Assembly: GCA_945949395.1 (NCBI GenBank)
Contig: CAMFEK010000003.1
Span: 37,009 to 101,008, forward strand
Origin: an uncultured Clostridia bacterium
Lineage (GTDB): Bacteria; Bacillota; Clostridia; Christensenellales; Borkfalkiaceae
DNA length: 64,000 nucleotides
Reading direction: 5' to 3'
Under the pieces are notes generated by a model. It saw only the letters and a program-made list of their open reading frames with translations. It ran no database searches and had not been told where the DNA came from. Within the stretch, counting starts at the first letter, position 1, and every line of letters starts with the position of its first letter. The position numbers were made by a program, and so were the translations under genes. Of this stretch, positions 19,658 through 29,059 are shown one piece after another.

Positions 19658-19762
19658 AAGGGAAATGATTGCCTTCCCGCGAGAAAATCGCAAACCGCTC
19701 CTTCGGGGCTGACGGCGTCTGCATAACGTTTGCGGGCGCAGTGCGCCCCGAAGGAGTTTTTT
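19658..19762 (+). promoter_or_regulatory. Structured leader of the cation:proton antiporter gene; candidate riboswitch
   Basis: Three consecutive hairpins precede the antiporter. First GGGAA / TTCCC near 19658-19676, then GCGA / TCGC near 19679-19691, then a large one: a perfect 12-bp stem, arms 19698-19709 (CTCCTTCGGGGC) and 19745-19756 (GCCCCGAAGGAG), enclosing a 6/6 internal loop, a 7-bp stem CGTCTGC / GCGGGCG (two G-T pairs) and a 9-base loop. The 3' arm contains the ribosome binding site AAGGAG (19751-19756) and is followed by six T and then ATG 19763. It can thus act as terminator and as ribosome-site lid. Sodium and lithium riboswitch classes precede such genes; identity with either is not shown. 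Confidence 0.6.
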
Positions 19763-20938
19763 ATGTTTTTATCCTTATTTCTCATCATCGTTTTCGGCTT
19801 TTTGCTCGGTTGGGCGTGTAAAAAGATTAGATTGCCCGCCCTCGTGGGCTATATGGCGGTCGGGGTCGTGCTCAACCTGTTCTCCCTCATCGACGGGAGC
19901 ATTTTGTTGCTCTCCTCCGAGATACGCAAAATCGCGCTCCTGCTCATTCTGTTGCGTTCGGGCTTGACCCTCTCTTTAGCAGATCTCAAAAAAGTGGGGC
20001 GCCCCGCCCTTCTGATGTGCTTTCTGCCCGCTACGCTCGAAATTTTAGCCGTCGGACTGATAGCGCCCCTTCTCTTTCCCATCGGATATCGGGAAAGCTT
20101 TCTGCTCGGCAGCGTGCTCGGCGCCGTTTCTCCCGCCGTCGTCTCCCCGCGCATGATCGAAATGATCGAGAACCGCCACGGAACCAAGGACGGCGTTCCG
20201 CAATTGCTGCTCGCGGGCGCCTCGGCGGACGACGTGTACGCCGTCGTGTTATTTACGGCGTTTTCCTCCCTCGCCGCGGGGGAAACGCTCTCCCTTTTGG
20301 CCGTCGCGAAAATTCCGCTCTCCGCCGTCACGGGAATCGGCGGGGGCGTTTTGCTCGGGGCGCTCTTCGTCCTGCTCACGCAAAAGTTTTCCGTCCGCCC
20401 CGCCGTCAGAAGTTTTCTTCTCGTCGCGCTCGCTTTCGGCGCCGTGGCGATAGAAACCCTCTCCCACGCCTTCTTTTCGGGACTTCTCTGCGCGGTGACG
20501 ATGGGACTGATCGTCTCCGCGAAGGATCCCTCCCTCGCCAAAGCTCTTTCCGCCGACTATAACGGGGCGTGGGTGCTTGCGGAGGTGTTTTTGTTCGTCC
20601 TCGTCGGGGCGAGCGTAAATTTGCAGGCGTTTTTAAGCTATCTGCCCAAGGCGCTCCTCGTCATCGCCTGCGGACTTGCGCTGCGCATGGTCGGCGTGGC
20701 GCTCTGCTGCGTAAAAACGAGACTGACGGCAAAGGAAAGGCTGTTTGCGGCTGTCGCATATACCCCGAAAGCCACCGTGCAGGCGGCGCTCATCGGCTCC
20801 TTGCCGCTCGCGCTCGCGGACGAGGCGACCGCTATCGTCGTATCCGTCGCCGTCGTCGCCATTCTCCTCACCGCGCCCGTCGGAGCGTTTGCGATCGATC
20901 TGACAAAAAATAAACTCGTTCCCAAAGAAGGGGAATGA
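19763..20938 (+). CDS. Cation:proton antiporter (Na+/H+ exchanger-like)
   Basis: A 391-residue membrane protein with about twelve hydrophobic helices and the Na_H_Exchanger (CPA) pattern: a first helix MFLSLFLIIVFGFLLGWACKKIRLPALVGYM, an early GLTLSLADLKKVGRPAL loop, and the paired SADDVYAVVLF segment whose acidic residues are placed like the ion-site Asp pair. It would exchange Na+, Li+ or K+ for protons and help pH and salt balance. ATG 19763 is chosen because AAGGAG lies six bases before it; the upstream in-frame TTG at 19730 lies inside the leader hairpin. Confidence 0.87.
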   Translation: MFLSLFLIIVFGFLLGWACKKIRLPALVGYMAVGVVLNLFSLIDGSILLLSSEIRKIALLLILLRSGLTLSLADLKKVGRPALLMCFLPATLEILAVGLIAPLLFPIGYRESFLLGSVLGAVSPAVVSPRMIEMIENRHGTKDGVPQLLLAGASADDVYAVVLFTAFSSLAAGETLSLLAVAKIPLSAVTGIGGGVLLGALFVLLTQKFSVRPAVRSFLLVALAFGAVAIETLSHAFFSGLLCAVTMGLIVSAKDPSLAKALSADYNGAWVLAEVFLFVLVGASVNLQAFLSYLPKALLVIACGLALRMVGVALCCVKTRLTAKERLFAAVAYTPKATVQAALIGSLPLALADEATAIVVSVAVVAILLTAPVGAFAIDLTKNKLVPKEGE

Positions 20939-20954
20939 CAGTATAAAATGGCAG

Positions 20955-20988
20955 GTACCTCCACATATTAGAAACGGAGGTACTTTTT
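20955..20988 (+). terminator. Terminator hairpin overlapping the spoVT ribosome binding site
   Basis: An 8-bp stem GTACCTCC / GGAGGTAC with a 13-base loop and five T. It ends five bases before the spoVT ATG, and its 3' arm holds the only good ribosome binding site (GGAGG at 20976-20980). It can end the antiporter transcript and also hide the spoVT ribosome site. Confidence 0.7.
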
Positions 20989-20993
20989 ATTGT

Positions 20994-21539
20994 ATGAAAG
21001 CAACAGGTATTGTGAGAAGAATAGATGAACTCGGGCGGGTGGTCATTCCCAAGGAGATCCGAAGAACCCTCCGCCTGCGCGAGGGGGACCCTTTAGAGGT
21101 GTTCACCGACCGCGACGAATTGATGCTGAAAAAATATTCGCCCATCGCGTCTTTGGAAAAGATCGGGGAGGCGACGGCGAAATCCTTAAACGACTTGAGC
21201 GGACACCTCGCCATCATCTGCGATACGGACGAGGTGCTCACCGCTTGCGGCGAGGGCAAAAAGACGGTGGCGAACAAGGAGCTGTCCGCCGAGATGGATA
21301 AGATCTTAAAGGAGAGAAGGAGCTATCTCGCCAACCTTTCCGAGGGGGGAGACATCATTCCCATCATCGGGGATAACGAACTCACGGTGACCGCGCAGAT
21401 CATCGTGCCCATCATTTCGGGCGGCGATTGCCTCGGCGCCGTGGCGCTGCTTGCCACGGAGGAGGGAGCCAAAATCGAACAGGGAACCATGAAACTCGCG
21501 CAGCTTACGGCGGAGCTTTTGGCAAATCAGTTCGATTGA
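20994..21539 (+). CDS. spoVT: Stage V sporulation protein T, AbrB/GAF transcription regulator
   Basis: Forespore regulator that fine-tunes sigma-G-dependent genes. 181 residues: an N-terminal AbrB swapped-hairpin DNA-binding domain (MKATGIVRRIDELGRVVIPK to about residue 50) and a C-terminal GAF-like domain (about 55-178) as in Bacillus SpoVT. The next genes, a SpoVB-like flippase and a YabN-type MazG, repeat the Bacillus order spoVT-yabM-yabN, which supports orthology over the shorter AbrB paralogues. With sigG at 7.3 kb it makes the organism a likely spore former. Confidence 0.95.
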   Translation: MKATGIVRRIDELGRVVIPKEIRRTLRLREGDPLEVFTDRDELMLKKYSPIASLEKIGEATAKSLNDLSGHLAIICDTDEVLTACGEGKKTVANKELSAEMDKILKERRSYLANLSEGGDIIPIIGDNELTVTAQIIVPIISGGDCLGAVALLATEEGAKIEQGTMKLAQLTAELLANQFD

Positions 21540-21556
21540 CGCCTTCAAGCGGTGAA

Positions 21557-21830
21557 CTCACCGCTTACATACAGGAAGAACAAAAAGTTTTTGCAAAATA
21601 CGCTCACCGTCTTTCTCGGGCGTTTGATATCCGAGCGCATCGAATATTTTCCCGCGTACCCCTCGCGGCGCTCTTGGCAAATCCGCTCGACTCACCGCTT
21701 ACATATATGAAGAACAAAAAGTTTTTGCAAAATACGCTCACCGTCTCGGTCGGGTGTCTGTTATCCAAACTCATCGGCGGCTTTTCCCGCGTACCCCTCA
21801 CGGCGCTCTTGGGCGGGCGGGGCATGGGGC
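21557..21830 (+). repeat. Diverged tandem duplication of the 5' end of the spoVB-like gene (period 134 bp)
   Basis: Copy 1 (21557-21690) and copy 2 (21691 to about 21830) share CTCACCGCTTACATA, then GAAGAACAAAAAGTTTTTGC and onward through ACGCTCACCGTCT, and again TTTTCCCGCGTACCCCTC near their ends. Copy 2 contains the present start codon ATG 21707; in copy 1 the same place reads CAGG instead of ATG and has one extra base. Copy 1 is therefore a decayed duplicate of the gene's first 45 or so codons, lying in the gap after spoVT. Confidence 0.85.
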
Positions 21831-23194
21831 TGTATCAGCTCGTGTATCCCTTTTATGCGTTTTTGTTGACCTTCTGTTCTTCGGGCGTCTCGACGGCGGT
21901 CGCCAAGATGGTCGCCGACGAAAAGTATCTCGGCGGCGTCGGCGCGTTCAAAACGGCGGGCAGGGCTTTTATCGCCCTCGGCGCGCTCGGCGGTATCCTG
22001 CTTTTTTTGCTCTCCGACACCTTCGCCTCCCTTCAGGGGGAACCCATGCTCGCCCCTTCCTTTCGCTTGATCGCCCCGTCCCTTCCCGCGGTGGCGCTTT
22101 TGTCCGTCTATCGGGGGTGGTTTCAGGGCAAAAACGATATGATGCCCACAGCCTTTTCCATGGTGGAAGAAAACTGTATCAAGGTGGCGAGCAGCATACT
22201 CTTCGCCCTGCTTTTGCCGGGCGATCTGTATCAAAAGGTGGCGTTTCTCTTTTTCGGCGTCACGGCGAGCGAGGTCATCGCCTGCTATTCCCTCTTTTAT
22301 AGCGGCAAGCGGTATCGCTATCCCTTGCCCCTTTATCAAAAGAGGGTGTCGATAGGGGAATTGTTGAAAACTTCTGTTCCCATCGCGCTGTCCGCGTCCG
22401 TACTGCCCTTTTCTTGCTTTCTCGACAGCTTTTTCATCGTCCGACTGCTCTCCCGTTACGAGGCGAACGCGCTGTCTTTATACGGCGTATATTCCGGCGC
22501 GGCGCTCACGCTCGCCAACATTCCCGTGACCGTATGCTACGGGGTGTCCGTCGCCATCGTGCCCTTCCTCGCGGCGGGCGGGAGCGGGGAGGAAAAGAAG
22601 AAGAGTTTCCTTCTCTCCCTTCTCGTCACCTTTTTGCTCGCCCTTCCCTGCGCGGCGGGGCTGTATCTGTTTTGCCCGTTCGCGGTAAAAATCTTGTTTT
22701 CCGGCTTCGGCGAGGCGGAGAGGGAGATCCTCATCTCCCTCGTAAAAATTCTTTCCCTTTCCGCTCTTCTGCTCCCCATGGTGCAGACGCTCTCTTCCTG
22801 CCTCGCCGCAAGGGGCAAAGCGACGTATTCCACCCTGTTTTTGCTCGTTTCCGTCGCCGTGAAAACAGCCCTCCTATTCGTGTGGATCAACGAAAAAAAC
22901 GGAATAAGCGGGGCGGCGTATGCCGTAAATATTTGCTATTTTGTCGCTTTTGTGTTAAACTTATCGGGAAATCTATCCGTACAAAAAGGAGAAACGTATG
23001 ATAACGATCGTGGGGCTCGGCGTGGAGCGGGGCGATTTAACGGAAAGAGGCAAACGGGCTATCTTGTCTGCCGAAAAAGTCATCGTAAGGACGACGGAAA
23101 CAAAATCCTTCCAAAGCGTGGCGGACTTGGGCGTGGCGTATACCTCGCTCGACTTCGTCTACGAAAAAAGCAGAAGTTTTACCACGCTCCATAA
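21707..23194 (+). CDS. SpoVB/YabM-like lipid flippase of the MOP (MATE-like) superfamily
   Basis: Polytopic protein with about twelve membrane helices and the family start LQNTLTVSVGCLLSKLIGGFSRVPLTALLG; relatives move lipid-linked oligosaccharides or lipid II, and SpoVB acts in spore cortex building. The homologous part ends around NLSGNLSVQ (22980s). After that the frame runs about 200 bases through the start of mazG in a different frame, giving a basic, meaningless tail. One extra A in the run of five at 22983-22987 would restore a TGA at the mazG ATG, the usual junction. So the stop was lost by mutation or the assembly lacks a base. No clear ribosome site precedes ATG 21707. It is also shorter than typical SpoVB (about 520). 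Confidence 0.8.
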   Translation: MKNKKFLQNTLTVSVGCLLSKLIGGFSRVPLTALLGGRGMGLYQLVYPFYAFLLTFCSSGVSTAVAKMVADEKYLGGVGAFKTAGRAFIALGALGGILLFLLSDTFASLQGEPMLAPSFRLIAPSLPAVALLSVYRGWFQGKNDMMPTAFSMVEENCIKVASSILFALLLPGDLYQKVAFLFFGVTASEVIACYSLFYSGKRYRYPLPLYQKRVSIGELLKTSVPIALSASVLPFSCFLDSFFIVRLLSRYEANALSLYGVYSGAALTLANIPVTVCYGVSVAIVPFLAAGGSGEEKKKSFLLSLLVTFLLALPCAAGLYLFCPFAVKILFSGFGEAEREILISLVKILSLSALLLPMVQTLSSCLAARGKATYSTLFLLVSVAVKTALLFVWINEKNGISGAAYAVNICYFVAFVLNLSGNLSVQKGETYDNDRGARRGAGRFNGKRQTGYLVCRKSHRKDDGNKILPKRGGLGRGVYLARLRLRKKQKFYHAP

Positions 23195-24410
23195 GAGCTT
23201 GGCAAAAGAAGTTTTGGAGCAGGCAAAGGATAGGAACGTGGCGTATTGCGTCGACGGTTCTCCCATGGAGGATAACTCCGTAAAGCTCCTGCAAAAACGC
23301 AAGGACGTGCGCCTCGTCGACGGCGTGAGCAAGTCCTCGTATTTTGCCTCCCTCGCCAAACTCTCTTCCTGCTCGTATACGGCGCTCTCCGCCTACGATA
23401 TCGGCGGCTACAAGAGAAGGGCGCTCCCTCTCGTCGTGTACGACCTCGACAACGACTTTACGGCGGGCGACGTGAAACTTGCCCTCTCCGACCTCATCGG
23501 CGAGGAGACGCAGGTGAAGTTCATTCGCGACGGAAAGGTCAAGAAGATCAAGCTGTACGAGCTCGATCGCGAAGAGAAATACGACTACACCTGCGCGCTC
23601 GTCGTGGAAGAGACGCCGCTCACCCAAAGAGCCCGTTTTGACTTTATTGACCTGTGCGACATCATCTCTCGCCTTCGTCAACCCGACGGTTGCCCTTGGG
23701 ACAGGGTGCAGACGCCGGAAAGCATTAAAATGGCTCCCGTGGAGGAGGCGTACGAGCTGATGGAAGCGGTCAACCTTGCCGACGACGACAAGATTTTAGA
23801 GGAATCGGGGGATATTCTCTTGCAGGCGGTGTTCTACGCCGTCATGAAGGAGGAGGAAGGGGCGTTCAACGCGTCCGACATTCTCTCCGCCGAGTGCGAA
23901 AAGATGATCTCCCGCCACACGCATATCTTCGGCAAGGATCACGCCTCGGACGAGGCGTCCGCTCTCTCCGTGTGGGACAAGAATAAGATGGCGGAAAAGC
24001 ATCAAACGACCTATTCGGACGCCGTAAACGACGTGCCGAATACCTTTCCCGCCCTCTTAAGGGCGCAGAAAACGGACAAGCGCATGGCGAAAGGCGGCTG
24101 GAACGACGCGGACGAAGGGGAGCTCTCGGATAAGATCGTCGAGGAATTGCGGGAGGTTTCGGAGGCGATGCACAAGGGGGATCCCGCCTGCGTCAAGGAA
24201 GAGATGGGCGATTTGCTCCTCGCCTGCGTGCGTCTTTCGGGTAAGGCGGGCGTGAACGCGGAGGAGGCTCTTTTAGACGCCGTGGAAAAGGTAAAAAAGC
24301 GTTTTTGCGCGTACGAAAAGCTCGTTTTGGCGGACGGAAGGGAGATGAACGCCCTCACGCGGGCGGAAAAGGACGAGTATTATAAGAGGGCGAAAGAGCT
24401 GTGCAGATAA
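22998..24410 (+). CDS. mazG: YabN-type MazG: tetrapyrrole-methylase-like domain fused to nucleotide pyrophosphohydrolase
   Basis: A 470-residue two-domain protein. The N-terminal domain (1 to about 210; MITIVGLGVERGDLTERGKR) is of the SAM-binding tetrapyrrole methylase superfamily; the rest holds tandem MazG domains that hydrolyse NTPs to NMP and PPi. The first MazG part has CPWD and the metal-site pattern EEAYELMEAV with EESGDILLQ; the second reads EELREVSEAM and EEMGDLLLACVRLSG. The ribosome site AAAGGAG lies inside the upstream flippase frame. In Bacillus the same protein (YabN) follows YabM. The methylase part's role is unknown. Confidence 0.93.
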   Translation: MITIVGLGVERGDLTERGKRAILSAEKVIVRTTETKSFQSVADLGVAYTSLDFVYEKSRSFTTLHKSLAKEVLEQAKDRNVAYCVDGSPMEDNSVKLLQKRKDVRLVDGVSKSSYFASLAKLSSCSYTALSAYDIGGYKRRALPLVVYDLDNDFTAGDVKLALSDLIGEETQVKFIRDGKVKKIKLYELDREEKYDYTCALVVEETPLTQRARFDFIDLCDIISRLRQPDGCPWDRVQTPESIKMAPVEEAYELMEAVNLADDDKILEESGDILLQAVFYAVMKEEEGAFNASDILSAECEKMISRHTHIFGKDHASDEASALSVWDKNKMAEKHQTTYSDAVNDVPNTFPALLRAQKTDKRMAKGGWNDADEGELSDKIVEELREVSEAMHKGDPACVKEEMGDLLLACVRLSGKAGVNAEEALLDAVEKVKKRFCAYEKLVLADGREMNALTRAEKDEYYKRAKELCR

Positions 24411-25342
24411 AACCTATCACCATCGGGAATATCACCGTAAAGAACAACGTGTGGATGGCGCCGCTCGCGGGCTACACGAATTATCCCTTCCGCAAGCTCT
24501 GCTATAAGCTGGGCGCGGGGCTCGCGTTCACGGAAATGGTGAGTTGCAAGGGCTTGAAGTACGGCAACGAGAACACGACGGAGCTTTTGACGACGGGCGA
24601 AGAAGAAAAGGTGAAAGCCGCGCAGATCTTCGGGTGCGATCCGGAAGTCATGCGCCGCGCCTGCGAAGGGGAGGCACTCGCTCCCTTTCCGATCGTGGAT
24701 ATCAACATGGGTTGTCCCATGCCGAAAATTTACAACAACGGGGAGGGCAGCGCCCTGCTCGAAAATCCCGCCCTCGCCGAACGGGTGGTTTCCGAAGTGA
24801 AAAAGAGCGGTAAGATCGTCACCGTAAAGATGCGGACGGGCATACGGGCGGGGCAGGAGATCACGGAAGAATTTGCTCGGCGCATGGAGGGCGCGGGCGC
24901 GTCCCTCATCTCCGTGCACGGCAGAACGAAGGACAAGATTTACGCGGGCGAGCCGAACTATGCCGAAATCGAGAGGGCAAAGAGGGCGGTGAACGTTCCC
25001 GTCATGGGCAACGGCGGCATTTTTTCCAAAGAGGACGCCGATAGGATGATGGAAAGGACGGGCGCGGACGGCGTGCTGCTCGCGCGCGGCGCGCTGTATC
25101 ATCCCCGACTGTTCTGCGAGATCTTCGAGCGGGAAAAGCCCCCCTTCAAGGAGCTGTTTTTGGAAGAGCTTCACGACACTTTTCGGCTTTACGGCGAGCA
25201 TTTCGCCGTCGTATTCATGCGAAAGATGGCGAGTTTCTACGTGAAAGGCATGCGCGGGGCGAACGAGCTGAAAAACGCCCTCTTTCAATGCAAATCGGTT
25301 ATTGAGATCGAGGAGATCGTAAACGGACTGAACTGGGACTGA
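24401..25342 (+). CDS. dus: tRNA-dihydrouridine synthase (DusB family)
   Basis: FMN enzyme that reduces uridine to dihydrouridine in tRNA D-loops. 313 residues in a TIM barrel with MAPLAGYTNYPFR at about 19-31, NMGCPMPKIYNNGEGSALL with the catalytic Cys in NMGCP, VKMRTG, SVHGRTKDKIYAGEPNY and the FMN phosphate site GNGGIFSKEDA. The start is GTG 24401, overlapping mazG by ten bases; this gives an N-terminus (MQIKPITIGNITVKN) that lines up with DusB proteins. Cotranscribed with mazG. Confidence 0.93.
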   Translation: MQIKPITIGNITVKNNVWMAPLAGYTNYPFRKLCYKLGAGLAFTEMVSCKGLKYGNENTTELLTTGEEEKVKAAQIFGCDPEVMRRACEGEALAPFPIVDINMGCPMPKIYNNGEGSALLENPALAERVVSEVKKSGKIVTVKMRTGIRAGQEITEEFARRMEGAGASLISVHGRTKDKIYAGEPNYAEIERAKRAVNVPVMGNGGIFSKEDADRMMERTGADGVLLARGALYHPRLFCEIFEREKPPFKELFLEELHDTFRLYGEHFAVVFMRKMASFYVKGMRGANELKNALFQCKSVIEIEEIVNGLNWD

Positions 25343-25448
25343 CGGATGAAAAACGCCTATCTTGTGTCTCAAAAGAGATTATTCGCAATTTCTTGTGGCG
25401 AAAAAAGGATTATCTCCCAAAAATAGACAAAAAACTTCCCTTCTTTCA

Positions 25449-25477
25449 TTGACAGGAGAAAAAGAAAGTGATATAAT
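25449..25477 (+). promoter_or_regulatory. Consensus promoter with six bases to ATG (leaderless arrangement)
   Basis: TTGACA at 25449-25454, 17 bases, TATAAT at 25472-25477, then six bases and ATG 25484. Both hexamers are perfect. Expected transcription start coincides with the A of the ATG. Confidence 0.85.
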
Positions 25478-25483
25478 ACTTAT

Positions 25484-26152
25484 ATGATGTATTTGTTACT
25501 TCTCGGTACAATATTAGGCGGGGGGATTCTCCTGTTTGCGATAACGCTGTCGGCGTTTGGTCAAATCAAGAGGAGTGCGGAAAAAAGAGGAATCAATACC
25601 GATTATTATCCGACCGCGGGGAAGGTGGCAAGCATCAGCGCGTTCGCTTTGTTCCTCGTTTGTTTTCTCGCATTCGGGGTGACGAGTCTGTACGTGCAGA
25701 GCGCGGGATACGGACTCACCGCAAGGGAATCCTTTCTTCTCTACGCGCGTGCGACGGGCGCAAAGGCGGACTCCTATCAGGAGATCGACGGGGGCGACGT
25801 GACGTTCTTCATCACCGCAGATCATAGCGGTCAGGAAAGTTGGCTCGCCTATCAAAAGCACGGTCTCTTCTATTCGCGCAGCTACGGTCTCCCTCGTTAT
25901 TATTATTTTTGTAACGAGAGCGAAGACGGCTCCTATGCGGGAATCGCCGCCAGCGTGGCGGAAGTTGAGACGGAGGAAGGCTACTTCTATTTCGTCGGCA
26001 CTTACGGCGAAAATCTGATGCGCAAAAATAACACCGAGAGCGTGGTTTTCAACGGAAGATCGGTGAAACTCACGGACGGATTGATGTTTTCCTCTACGGA
26101 GAGGCTGAATAGCTTTTCCTTGGACGGCAGTCAGACGTTGAACAGAATTTAA
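25484..26152 (+). CDS. Membrane protein of unknown function
   Basis: A 222-residue protein with two N-terminal membrane helices (about 3-22 and 47-70) and a soluble domain of about 150 residues that should face outside. I recognise no family. The double ATG (MMYLLL) starts six bases after a perfect TATAAT and has no usable ribosome site in the predicted RNA. It stands alone between dus and clpB and ends before a strong hairpin. Confidence 0.7.
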   Translation: MMYLLLLGTILGGGILLFAITLSAFGQIKRSAEKRGINTDYYPTAGKVASISAFALFLVCFLAFGVTSLYVQSAGYGLTARESFLLYARATGAKADSYQEIDGGDVTFFITADHSGQESWLAYQKHGLFYSRSYGLPRYYYFCNESEDGSYAGIAASVAEVETEEGYFYFVGTYGENLMRKNNTESVVFNGRSVKLTDGLMFSSTERLNSFSLDGSQTLNRI

Positions 26153-26192
26153 CTATCCTAAAACAGAATTTAGACTGTAAAAATACTTTTCG

Positions 26193-26227
26193 GAAAAACG
26201 ACTTCTTGTGCAGGGAAGTCGTTTTTC
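26193..26227 (+). terminator. Hairpin terminator before clpB
   Basis: A perfect 13-bp stem GAAAAACGACTTC / GAAGTCGTTTTTC with a 9-base loop; the T run is inside the 3' arm. Confidence 0.75.
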
Positions 26228-26324
26228 TGTGGGAAAGCGGATAAATTCGCCCGCAAAAATCCGTTTGAAAAGACGGCGTTTCGTTTATAATAATAACGAA
26301 AAAAATATGGAGGTCGATTGTGTT

Positions 26325-28907
<2,583 letters not shown>

Positions 28908-28916
28908 ATAGAAAAG

Positions 28917-28961
28917 AAAGCGCGCTCGGAAAGGCAATGCCTTCCCGAGCGCGCTTTTTCT
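28917..28961 (+). terminator. Terminator after clpB
   Basis: A long hairpin, outer stem AAAGCGCGCTCGG with CCGAGCGCGCTTT and an inner extension with one bulge, followed by five T. Confidence 0.85.
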
Positions 28962-29004
28962 CGTCCGCTTTTGCGGGGGATAAGAAAAATTCTGCGAAAA
29001 AAGA

Positions 29005-29033
29005 TTGATTTCAGTCGCATGATCCGTTATAAT
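29005..29033 (+). promoter_or_regulatory. Promoter of the LtaS-like gene
   Basis: TTGATT at 29005-29010, 17 bases, TATAAT at 29028-29033. Confidence 0.75.
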
Positions 29034-29059
29034 ATGGGAAATAAATCAGGTAGACCGAT

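Noticed and set aside
19730-19762. TTG start 11 codons upstream for the antiporter
   Set aside because: It lies inside the leader hairpin and lacks a ribosome site; AAGGAG serves ATG 19763.
26153-26324. CIRCE or CtsR-type heat-shock operator before clpB
   Set aside because: No TTAGCACTC-N9-GAGTGCTAA repeat or direct heptad repeats are seen; only a terminator hairpin and a TATAAT with a poor -35.
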